A stretch of DNA of 9,351 nt from Chloroflexota bacterium (GTDB lineage Bacteria > Chloroflexota > Anaerolineae > UBA4142). A program made the position numbers and the translations under genes. Below, piece by piece: positions 1 to 5,844 of the stretch. The DNA is taken from NCBI GenBank assembly GCA_016200825.1, contig JACQEA010000178.1:1-9351 (forward strand). The letters are read 5' to 3'. How positions within the stretch are numbered: position 1 is the first letter of the stretch; the number at the start of each line of letters is the position of its first letter. The notes under the pieces are model-generated. The model was given only the letters and a program-made list of their open reading frames with translations. It ran no database searches and had not been told where the DNA came from.

Positions 1-1
1 T

Positions 2-631
2 GCTTCACCAACCGTTACGCGCGCAACCACACCCGCGTCGCCCGCAACCATCACCGCGAGTCTGTACGAAATTTTTTTTCCGATTCCACCCGCGCCCGCG
101 ATCATTTATCCGATTGAATTCAACAGCACGACCGCCGTCATAACTTATGCGGTGTCTGGAAAATCGCTCAACGAAATTAGCGCGTCGCTCGATCAGAACG
201 CGTTAGCAGATCCGCACGAACTGAATAATAGATATTATGCGCGCACGAATTGGTACATTCAAGGTCAATGGTTTTGGAAGACCACTCCGCGCGGGTGCGA
301 AGTAGATCGCGGAACTGTTTCCATTGCGGTTACGATCACGCTGCCCGCGCTCAAGACCGTCACCGGCGTTCCGAACGATGTGTTGACGCGCTGGAATACA
401 TTTATTCGCAACACCAGCACACATGAGCAAGGTCATGCCAAACTCGCGCTGCAGGGCGCGCGCGATTATCAACGCGATCTCGGAAATTTTCCGCCCGCGG
501 CGGATTGCGATCTGTTTCAAAATCAGTTGCGCGATCTGGACAAACGCGATTTTGATGCGATTGATCGCGCGAATATAAAATATGACAAGGACACCGAGCA
601 CGGCTTGACGCAAGGCGCGGTGTTTCCGTGA
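2..631 (+). CDS. DUF922 family secreted putative Zn-dependent protease, 5' end off the window
   Basis: The reading frame is open from the left edge, so the true start is outside the window; a GTG at 152 is an internal codon, since homologous-looking sequence begins before it. The first 40 or so codons are rich in Ala, Thr and Pro, typical of an exported protein's linker. The rest matches the DUF922 pattern: a Y-x-V-S-G-K-S opening near 143-165, a single Gly-Cys pair near 294-299, a segment of alternating hydrophobics ending in LPAL, then HEQGH at 422-436. That HExxH is the likely zinc site, with the second Cys near 505-510 a possible disulfide partner. DUF922 members are usually predicted periplasmic or secreted proteases; substrate unknown. 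The family call is from motif recognition; the catalytic role is inferred. A short region with heptad repeats separates it from the next gene. Confidence 0.72.
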   Translation, partial: ASPTVTRATTPASPATITASLYEIFFPIPPAPAIIYPIEFNSTTAVITYAVSGKSLNEISASLDQNALADPHELNNRYYARTNWYIQGQWFWKTTPRGCEVDRGTVSIAVTITLPALKTVTGVPNDVLTRWNTFIRNTSTHEQGHAKLALQGARDYQRDLGNFPPAADCDLFQNQLRDLDKRDFDAIDRANIKYDKDTEHGLTQGAVFP

Positions 632-635
632 GAGA

Positions 636-735
636 CAGTAATCAGTAAACAGTAATCAGTAAACAGTAAACAGTAAATAGTCTGACTATACTTACTGAAG
701 ACTAATGACTAACGACTAATGACTAATGACTGATT
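636..735. repeat. Two facing arrays of 7-bp tandem repeats around a hairpin core
   Basis: Six units of CAGTAAT/CAGTAAA run from 636 to 677. After a spacer, units of ACTAATG/ACTAACG run from 701 to 728, ending with ACTGATT to 735. Between them TAGTCT (678-683) and AGACTA (699-704) are perfect reverse complements, and each AGT of the left array can face an ACT of the right array, so the whole block can fold as an imperfect hairpin or cruciform. It fills the gap between the DUF922 and M50 genes and is far more AT-rich than its surroundings. It may act as a transcript-end structure or be a replication-slippage product; no function is proven. Confidence 0.8.
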
Positions 736-753
736 TTTGCTCAGGGAGTTGAA

Positions 754-1452
754 ATGCTTTTTGCCGGACTTGGTTTTGATCTCGTATACATTTTGCTCGC
801 GTTGTTGTTCGTTCTATCGGTTCACGAAGCCAGTCACGCGCTCATCGCGACTGTGTTAGGCGACCCAACGCCGAAATCAATGGGACGACTTTCACTCAAT
901 CCGTTCGCGCATCTGGAACCGTTGGGCGTCTTGATGATTCTCACAATCGGTTTGGGCTGGGGCAAGCCGGTGCGAATTGATGCGGAAAAATTAAAGCCCG
1001 GTGCAAAAATTGGAATGATGTTGGTCGCGATTGCGGGACCGATTTCGAATATTTTGCTCGCGACAATTTTCAGCATTCCGTTGCGGCTAAAACTTTTTCC
1101 ACTTTACGGCAACATTCGCATCCCGCTCGATTTTTTGCCGATTGGAATTCCTGCGCTCTATGTCGGCATTGGGCCTTTGATTTTGTGGATCGTGTGGCTC
1201 TCGCTCGCACTCGCGATTTTCAATCTCATTCCGCTCACTCCGCTCGATGGCTCGCGCTTGTGGCAAATTATTTTGCCGACCAAAATTTATTATCAATTCG
1301 CGCGCTATGAAATTTTCGGCTTGTTCATTGTGATCGGATTGATTTTGGCGGATCGTTTTTTGGGCACCAATATTCTCGCAAACATTCTCTATCCGCCCAT
1401 CGGTGCGTTATGGCAATTGTTGGTCGGCACAACGCCGCCGTTTCGATTCTAA
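754..1452 (+). CDS. Site-2 protease family membrane metallopeptidase (M50)
   Basis: This 232-residue protein is almost entirely hydrophobic, with several membrane segments (about residues 8-24, 54-68, 85-110, 136-160, 183-200). The zinc-binding HExxH is HEASH at residues 24-28 inside the first membrane segment. The third ligand motif is N157-L-I-P-x-x-P-L-D165-G166, the usual NPxPxxxLDG of S2P enzymes. GPISN at 95-99 lies in the central segment, as in this family. The length matches the short, PDZ-free M50 subgroup common in Gram-positive bacteria, Chloroflexota and cyanobacteria. S2P enzymes cut membrane proteins within the bilayer; no substrate is suggested by the neighbours. AGGGAG at 743-748 lies five bases before the ATG and supports this start. 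It probably shares a transcript with aspS, 101 bases downstream. Confidence 0.88.
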   Translation: MLFAGLGFDLVYILLALLFVLSVHEASHALIATVLGDPTPKSMGRLSLNPFAHLEPLGVLMILTIGLGWGKPVRIDAEKLKPGAKIGMMLVAIAGPISNILLATIFSIPLRLKLFPLYGNIRIPLDFLPIGIPALYVGIGPLILWIVWLSLALAIFNLIPLTPLDGSRLWQIILPTKIYYQFARYEIFGLFIVIGLILADRFLGTNILANILYPPIGALWQLLVGTTPPFRF

Positions 1453-1461
1453 AACCATTAC

Positions 1462-1541
1462 GTCATTGCGAGCCGCGTTGTTTGCGGCGAAGCAATCTCC
1501 AAATTGACGCGAGGAGATTGCTTCGCTTCGCTCGCAATGAC
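1462..1541. repeat. Dispersed palindromic repeat between the M50 gene and aspS
   Basis: The left arm begins GTCATTGCGAG and ends GAAGCAATCTCC at 1500. The right arm begins GGAGATTGCTTCG at 1513 and ends CTCGCAATGAC at 1541. The arms are largely reverse complementary, so the RNA would fold into a long hairpin. A second copy lies inside the glutamate-synthase-like gene at 8984-9090: its 39-base left arm matches this one at 34 of 39 positions. The right arm ends four bases before the aspS GAGG ribosome binding site (1545-1548). Confidence 0.85.
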
Positions 1542-1553
1542 ATTGAGGAAAGA

Positions 1554-2772
1554 ATGCTAAAATCACACACGTGCGGTGAATTGCGCCGCGATCACATCGG
1601 TCAAACCGTTACGCTCGCGGGTTGGGTGCATCGCCGCCGCGATCACGGCGGTCTTATCTTTTTAGATTTGCGCGATCGGTTTGGCTTGACGCAAATTGTT
1701 TTCGATCCCGCGCGCGCCGCGGACGCGCACGCGGTTGCCTCATTGGCGCGGCCTGAATTTGTTTTGCGCGCGATTGGCGCTGTGCAAGCGCGTCCAAGCG
1801 GTCAAGAAAATTCTGATCTCGCGACCGGCGCGATTGAAGTCGTGATTGCGCGCGCGGAAATTTTGAACGAATCGAAAACCGCGCCGTTCCCGATTGACGT
1901 TGAAGAAAATGTGGATGAATCGGTGCGACTCAAATATCGTTTTCTCGATTTGCGCCACGCGCGCATTCAACGCAATTTGTTACTGCGTCATCGCGCGATC
2001 AAATTCATTCGCGATTATCTCGATGCGCGCGGCTTTGTCGAAATCGAAACGCCGATTCTGATCAAATCCACGCCCGAAGGCGCGCGCGATTACGTGGTGC
2101 CGAGCCGCGTGCATCCCGGGAAATTTTTCGCGCTGCCGCAATCGCCGCAACAACTGAAACAACTCTTGATGGTCGCGGGCTTTGAACGCTATTATCAAAT
2201 CGCGCGCTGTTTCCGCGATGAAGATTTGCGCGCGGATCGTCAACCCGAATTCACGCAACTCGATTTGGAAATGGCGTTTGTGGAACAAGAAGATATTTTG
2301 AATTTGATCGAAGACTGTTTTTCCGAATTGGTGAAAACTGTGACGCCACACAAACGCGCGCGCGCGCCATTCCCGCGCCTGACGTACGCGCAAGCGATGG
2401 TGCGCTATGGCAGCGATAAACCCGATGTGCGCTTTGGAATGGAATTGATTGAGGTGAGCGATTTGGTTGTGGCAAGTTCATTTCAAGTTTTTTCTGGCGC
2501 GATCAAAAACGGTGGACAAGTGAAAGGCATTTGCGTTCCGCGTTGCGCCGAGTACACGCGCAAACAAATTGATGAGCTCACGGACATGGCGAAAGCGAAA
2601 GGCGCGCGCGGGCTCGCGACGATTGCGTTGACGAGTGATGGAATCAAATCGCCAATCGCAAAATTTTTCAGCGACGCAGAAACGCGCGCGTTGATCGCGC
2701 GGTTGAATGCCGCGCCGGGAGATTTGATCCTTTTTGTCGCCGACCAATCGTCCATTGTTGCGAATGCGTTAG
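1554..2772 (+). pseudogene. aspS: Aspartyl-tRNA synthetase, N-terminal part, interrupted by an IS
   Basis: AspRS charges tRNA-Asp in the cytosol. The start is the ATG at 1554, with GAGG at 1545-1548, because the protein then opens with the family's usual T-C-G-E-L-R and G-W-V-H-R-R-R-D-H-G-G. Residues 1-110 are the OB-fold anticodon-binding domain. Motif 1 lies in the F-V-E-I-E-T-P segment, followed by S-T-P-E-G-A-R-D-Y, and motif 2 is F-R-D-E-D-L-R-A-D-R-Q-P-E-F-T-Q-L-D. The middle insertion domain typical of bacterial AspRS follows. AspRS-like sequence runs to residue 406 (Leu TTA, 2769-2771) and stops where the IS begins; the frame then reads 20 unrelated codons into the IS and ends at 2831. 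Left and right parts plus about 24 missing residues would total near 586, the normal bacterial length. Apart from the interruption this part shows no frameshift or stop, so the break looks recent. Confidence 0.92.
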
Positions 2773-3440
2773 CTCCGTTCAACGACCCAGCGTCGGGGCA
2801 ACAGCACAAAGCCTTTCTTCGCTTTCGGTAACTTGACGACGATCAATCGAATGCCGGCGTCTTTCGCATCTTGTTCCGGTTGGTCACCGGTATAACCTTG
2901 GTCAACGAAAGCTACTTCGACCGAATGATTCGTGATGACTTGGACTTTTTCCGCCAGTTGCTGAACTTGAGCGCGTTCTTGTTCATTCGCAGGAGTTACA
3001 TGCAAAGTTAACAAGTTTCCCAAGGTATCCACTGCCATGTGAATCTTGCTCCCTTTCTTGTGTTTGTGGCCATCGTAGCCAGCCCGCTCACCGCTTTCCG
3101 GGGTGGATTGAATCGTTCGACCATCGAAAATTGCGGCAGAAGGCTGCTCGGAATGACCCTTTGCCAAGCGAAGCAAAACGCGTAGATCATGCACTATTTC
3201 CTCAAAGACGCCCGCAGCGATCCAGCGTTGCGATTGTTGATAGACGACAGTCCATGGCGGCAGATCATGGGGCATCAAGCGCCATGGCGAGGCCGTCCGG
3301 ACGATCCAACGAACGCCGTTGAAGACTTCACGCAAATCGTATTCGCGTTGAGGTGCATCTTCACGCATCAGAGTCAGATAGGATGCTACAAACGCCCATT
3401 CGTCATCGGTAACATCGCTTGGGTATGGTTTTCTGTTCAT
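2769..3440 (-). CDS. IS5-family transposase, C-terminally truncated
   Basis: The 223-residue protein opens with the N-terminal helical DNA-binding region of IS402/IS5-type transposases (Y-P-S-D-V-T-D-D-E-W, then Y-D-L-R-E-V-F-N-G-V-R-W and P-W-R-L-M-P). The DDE RNase H-like domain follows: the first Asp in I-F-D-G-R-T-I-Q-S, then the K-G-S-K-I-H-M-A-V-D strand, the second Asp in F-V-D-Q-G-Y-T-G, and the Glu in R-W-V-V-E-R-S at the very end. Family members normally continue with F-A-W and about 45-50 more residues, which are missing here. The TAA stop (2769-2771, minus strand) is the reverse complement of an aspS Leu codon, so it comes from the host gene. All three catalytic residues remain, but without the C-terminus and one IS end it is unlikely to move itself. 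It is transcribed against aspS. Confidence 0.88.
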   Translation of the reverse strand: MNRKPYPSDVTDDEWAFVASYLTLMREDAPQREYDLREVFNGVRWIVRTASPWRLMPHDLPPWTVVYQQSQRWIAAGVFEEIVHDLRVLLRLAKGHSEQPSAAIFDGRTIQSTPESGERAGYDGHKHKKGSKIHMAVDTLGNLLTLHVTPANEQERAQVQQLAEKVQVITNHSVEVAFVDQGYTGDQPEQDAKDAGIRLIVVKLPKAKKGFVLLPRRWVVERS

Positions 3441-3479
3441 ACCCAGAGTTTATCACATCTTAAAGTTCATAACACGCTC
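2773..3479 (-). mobile_element. IS5-family insertion sequence, one end missing, inserted in aspS
   Basis: About 707 bases separate the two aspS parts. The element's 5' end is on the right: read on the minus strand it starts GAGCGTGTTATGAAC at 3479, followed by the transposase ATG at 3440. No matching inverted terminal repeat is found on the left, where the element stops within the transposase 3' end. TAG occurs on both borders (2770-2772 and 3480-3482) and is a candidate 3-bp target duplication; removing the element and one TAG restores a plausible aspS frame reading A-L-G-N-L-R-L-E-L. CGCG occurs only three times here, while the flanking aspS has roughly one per 15-20 bases, so the element is compositionally foreign. 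Exact borders are uncertain by a few bases. Confidence 0.85.
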
Positions 3480-3952
3480 TAGGGAATTTACGTTTAGAGT
3501 TGGGGCGGCGATTGAACTTGATCGAAAAAGATTTACTTGCGTTCGCGTGGATCGTAGATTTTCCGCTCGTGGAATGGAACGCGGAATTGAAACGCTGGGA
3601 TGCCGCGCATCATTTGTTCACGTCACCCAAGGCCGAAGATATTCCGTTGCTCGATACCGATCCCGCGCGCGTGCGCGCCAACTCGTACGATTTGGTTTGC
3701 AATGGCTTTGAGCTCGCGAGCGGGAGCATTCGCATTCATCAGCGCGCGGTGCAAGAAAAAATTCTCGCGCTGTTGGGCGGCATCGCGCCGGGGATTGATC
3801 GGTTGATCGCGTTGTTGTGCGATGAAACTTCGATTCGAGATGTGATCGCGTTTCCGAAAACGGCGCAAGCAACGGATTTAATGACCGACGCGCCGTCGGA
3901 AATTTCCGAGATGCAATTGAAAGAATTATCCATTACAACTCTCAAAGCGTAA
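3480..3952 (+). pseudogene. aspS: Aspartyl-tRNA synthetase, C-terminal part, with an internal in-frame deletion
   Basis: The sequence resumes in AspRS at G-N-L-R-L-E-L-G-R-R-L-N-L-I and runs through W-I-V-D-F-P, the H-H-x-F-T-S-P region and A-S-G-S-I-R-I-H. In bacterial AspRS the stretch after the leucine-leucine-glycine (LLG here) is about 24 residues of the form E-E-E...F-G-F-L-L...Y-G-x-P-P-H before motif 3. Here LLG (3770-3778) joins directly to G-I-A-P-G-I-D-R-L, with GGC GGC at 3776-3781 as the joint, so about 72 bases are absent without loss of frame. Motif 3 and the tail (I-R-D-V-I-A-F-P-K-T, then L-M-T-x-A-P-S) are intact. No start codon with a convincing ribosome binding site precedes this part, so separate expression is doubtful. 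HHLF has Leu where most members have Pro. Confidence 0.88.
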
Positions 3953-4025
3953 TGCGCGTGCGCGGTTTTGTTTTTTTGTTTGCGCCTTGCCGCGCGCAAC
4001 TTGATTGGTCACATAAGAGTTCAAT

Positions 4026-4053
4026 TTGACAACGCGGCAAAGCGTGCTACCAT
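4026..4053 (+). promoter_or_regulatory. Sigma-70 type promoter for the 6S RNA candidate
   Basis: A perfect -35 box TTGACA (4026-4031) is followed after 16 bases by TACCAT (4048-4053), a 4 of 6 match to the -10 consensus. Transcription would start near 4059-4061, exactly where the closing stem of the RNA candidate begins, which supports both calls. Confidence 0.7.
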
Positions 4054-4059
4054 TTCAAG

Positions 4060-4242
4060 CGTTCCCTGCGGTGTACGTGATCGGCCCTTTGGCGTTTGAG
4101 CCAACACTTTACTTTCGGGAACCGGTTCTGCTGAGAGCGCGACCTCTCCTTCGGGAGACTCTGTCCACTTGACGAGGAGGTTCCCACCTGCACTTGCAGG
4201 TTCAAAACCCTGGTTGTACACGGCGCGGCGGGGAATTTTTTT
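4060..4242 (+). ncRNA. ssrS: 6S RNA candidate
   Basis: No protein-like frame fits this stretch, but it folds like 6S RNA, the roughly 180-nt regulator that binds the housekeeping RNA polymerase by imitating an open promoter. The closing stem pairs TTCCC (4062-4066) with GGGAA (4231-4235) and GTGTAC (4071-4076) with GTACAC (4216-4221). A weakly paired central zone includes TTTGAGCCAACACTTT on the 5' side and, on the 3' side, the small hairpin ACCTGC-ACTT-GCAGGT (4186-4201), a hallmark of the 6S central bubble. The terminal arm pairs GGGAACC (4117-4123) with GGTTCCC (4179-4185) and contains CTCC-TTCG-GGAG (4146-4157). Seven T residues follow the closing stem (4236-4242), giving a natural end. 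Placement directly after aspS also matches my recollection that the Bacillus subtilis 6S-1 gene is next to aspS. The assignment rests on hand folding. Confidence 0.75.
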
Positions 4243-4252
4243 CGAGTTTTAC

Positions 4253-4292
4253 ATGCGACGCATTCGCTTGTGAAAATGCGCCGCATTTTTTT
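4253..4292 (+). terminator. Intrinsic terminator after the 6S RNA candidate
   Basis: ATGCGACGCATT (4253-4264) can pair with AATGCGCCGCAT (4275-4286) with a single mismatch around a 10-base loop. Seven T residues (4286-4292) follow. It separates the 6S transcript from the promoter of the next gene. Confidence 0.78.
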
Positions 4293-4299
4293 ATGCCCC

Positions 4300-4328
4300 T
4301 TGACACTGCGCGGGCGATATGTTATTTT
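4300..4328 (+). promoter_or_regulatory. Probable promoter of the MBL-fold/DM13 operon
   Basis: TTGACA (4300-4305) is a perfect -35 box. TATTTT (4323-4328), 17 bases downstream, is a weaker -10 candidate (4 of 6). It lies immediately after the terminator and about 29 bases before the start codon, with an A/T-rich stretch around the -10. Confidence 0.55.
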
Positions 4329-4356
4329 TCTTTTAGACTGAGCGAATGGAGCGCGC

Positions 4357-5193
4357 ATGCGCAAAGAACGCGTCACGGAAAATGTTTATCTGTTCACGAG
4401 CGAAATGTACGCGCAGGTTACCGCGAGCGCGATCGTCACGAGCGAAGGGACGGTGGTGATTGATACGCTGCCGTTTCCGCGCGAGACGCGCGAGATGTTG
4501 GATTTTTTGCGCGGTGAATCCAAACGCGGCGTGCGCTATGTTGTGAACACGCATCATCACGCCGATCACGTCTATGGAAATTATTTGTTCGACGAAGCCG
4601 ATATTGTCGCGAGCGATAAATGCCGCGAGTTGATGCGTAAATCGGGCGAAAAAAATTTGGCGGAAGCGAAAGCGCAAACACCTGACTTGGAAGAGGTCGT
4701 CCTGCGTCTACCCAATCTCACGTTCCCGGAAAAAATGACATTGCATCTGGGCGAGCGCGTGTTGCGACTGATGCCATTGCCCGGACACACGCTGGATGGG
4801 GTCGGCGTGTATTTGGAGGGCGATAAAATTTTATTCTCGGGCGACGCGGTCATGCCGATTCCATATTTTTTTTGGGGCGACCGGACGGTACTGCAAGAGA
4901 CCCTGCGCGCGATTCGCGAAATGAATTTAGAAAATATTGTGCAAGGGCACGGCGAAGTTTTGTTGAAAGGTGAAATCAACGAAACGCTGGATGCCGCGCT
5001 GACGTATTTGGATTGCGTCTTTGATAAAGTCAAAACTAAAATGGCGGCGCGCATGTCGAAGGAAAGATTGGTGAATGATATTCCGTTGGAGAGTTGCGGC
5101 TATGCGGGAATTGAATTGGATGGTCTGGTCAAGCAATTGCACCGCAGTAATCTCTTGCGCGTATATCAAACCTTGACGGTGAAACCAAAATGA
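4357..5193 (+). CDS. MBL-fold metallo-hydrolase
   Basis: This 278-residue protein carries the metallo-beta-lactamase fold's metal set: H66-x-H68-x-D70-H71 in T-H-H-H-A-D-H, H144 in L-P-G-H-T, D163 in F-S-G-D-A-V, and H198 in V-Q-G-H-G-E. This points to a two-metal hydrolase of the broad glyoxalase II/beta-lactamase-like superfamily; the sequence does not resolve the substrate. No signal peptide is visible, so it is probably cytosolic. The C-terminal 70 residues form a helical extension of the kind seen in several MBL subfamilies. ATG at 4357 is supported by GGAG at 4348-4351. Its stop overlaps the start of the DM13 gene by four bases (ATGA at 5190-5193), implying co-translation. A true beta-lactamase is unlikely, since there is no export signal. 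Confidence 0.88.
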   Translation: MRKERVTENVYLFTSEMYAQVTASAIVTSEGTVVIDTLPFPRETREMLDFLRGESKRGVRYVVNTHHHADHVYGNYLFDEADIVASDKCRELMRKSGEKNLAEAKAQTPDLEEVVLRLPNLTFPEKMTLHLGERVLRLMPLPGHTLDGVGVYLEGDKILFSGDAVMPIPYFFWGDRTVLQETLRAIREMNLENIVQGHGEVLLKGEINETLDAALTYLDCVFDKVKTKMAARMSKERLVNDIPLESCGYAGIELDGLVKQLHRSNLLRVYQTLTVKPK

Positions 5194-5792
5194 AATTTCA
5201 ATTTGATCCGCGCAAAATGATGACACCGCGTTATTTATTTATTTTTGGAATTTTGGGCGTCGCGTTTCTCGCGGTAGTGTGGTATTTGGTTTCGCCGCTC
5301 TTTATCAATACGCGCGTGAATGAAACATTTCCGTCCGCCGCGGATGCCAAGACGCAAGAACCGGCGGCGATGAAAACCGCGATGGCAATCAGCCGCGCGG
5401 TCGCGGTAAGCGAAGCCATGCCGACGAACGCGCCCGCGCAAGCCGCGCAATCGCCAACTCTGATCGCGAGTGGAGATTTCAAGGAAGTCGTGCATGAAGG
5501 CAAAGGGAAAGCCGAATTATTTCGTTTGCCCGATGGATCGTATTTGCTTCGGTTTGAAGATTTCCAAGTTTTGAATGGACCCGATCTGCATGTGTGGTTA
5601 GTTCCAACCGATAAGATCGCGCCGACGGTTGGACAAGAGATACCGGGTTATTTGGATCTCGGAAAATTAAAAGGGAATGTCGGCGCGCAGAATTATGCGC
5701 TCGCCGCCGGAACGGATGTGACGCGATTCAAATCCGTTGTCGTGTGGTGTCAACCGTTCAAGGTTCCGTTTATCGCGGCGACGCTGAAATAA
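5190..5792 (+). CDS. DM13 domain-containing membrane-anchored protein
   Basis: The 200-residue product has a basic N-terminus, one membrane segment at about residues 14-39 (signal anchor), a low-complexity Ala/Pro/Thr linker to about residue 88, and a DM13 domain from about residue 90 to the end. Domain signs are the G-D-F opening with H-x-G-x-G-x-A, L-R-F-E-D-F, N-G-P-D-L-H-V-W-L, L-G-x-L-K-G-N-x-G-x-Q-N-Y, and the final V-V-V-W-C187-Q-P-F-x-V-P-F. The single Cys is the conserved DM13 cysteine, proposed elsewhere to take part in redox chemistry. The domain should face outside the membrane. The start overlaps the previous gene's stop, and the in-frame ATG at 5218 is a less likely alternative. 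A link with the MBL enzyme is suggested only by translational coupling. Confidence 0.85.
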   Translation: MKFQFDPRKMMTPRYLFIFGILGVAFLAVVWYLVSPLFINTRVNETFPSAADAKTQEPAAMKTAMAISRAVAVSEAMPTNAPAQAAQSPTLIASGDFKEVVHEGKGKAELFRLPDGSYLLRFEDFQVLNGPDLHVWLVPTDKIAPTVGQEIPGYLDLGKLKGNVGAQNYALAAGTDVTRFKSVVVWCQPFKVPFIAATLK

Positions 5793-5807
5793 TTCCGCGG
5801 GCACGTC

Positions 5808-5835
5808 GAGGGCAGAGATGCCCTCTTTGATTTTT
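5808..5835 (+). terminator. Terminator-like hairpin between the DM13 and dehydrogenase genes
   Basis: GAGGGCA (5808-5814) and TGCCCTC (5819-5825) pair perfectly around a GAGA tetraloop, followed by TTTGATTTTT (5826-5835). This is a good intrinsic terminator for the DM13 transcript. It touches the GGAGG (5836-5840) of the next gene, so it also sits in that gene's leader if transcription reads through. Confidence 0.72.
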
Positions 5836-5844
5836 GGAGGAAGG

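Noticed and set aside
636..735. Possible CRISPR array
   Set aside because: The units are 7 bp, contiguous and without unique spacers; no cas genes are nearby.
1410..1553. Upstream extension of the aspS frame from 1410
   Set aside because: It overlaps the M50 gene and the palindromic repeat, has no AspRS similarity, and a ribosome binding site points to 1554.
1980..2393. Minus-strand open frames opposite aspS
   Set aside because: These are mirror frames created by the GCG/CGC-rich codon use; they lack ribosome binding sites and domain signs.
3189..3482. Plus-strand open frame within the IS
   Set aside because: It is antisense to the transposase, crosses the IS border and shows no domain.
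3480..3952. Split AspRS working as two separate polypeptides
   Set aside because: The second part has no convincing start or ribosome binding site, and about 24 conserved residues near the active site are missing.
3954..3999. Terminator right after aspS
   Set aside because: The GCGCGTGCGC stem would have only three pairs with a usable loop, and in the longer pairing the T-rich stretch is in the loop rather than after the stem.
4194..4463. Open frame across the 6S RNA end and the MBL gene start
   Set aside because: It crosses the RNA stem, a terminator and a promoter, has no recognisable protein pattern, and overlaps a well-supported gene in another frame.
5818..5844. Earlier ATG for the dehydrogenase at 5818
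   Set aside because: It lies inside the hairpin loop with no ribosome binding site; GGAGG at 5836-5840 serves 5845, where the Rossmann start fits.
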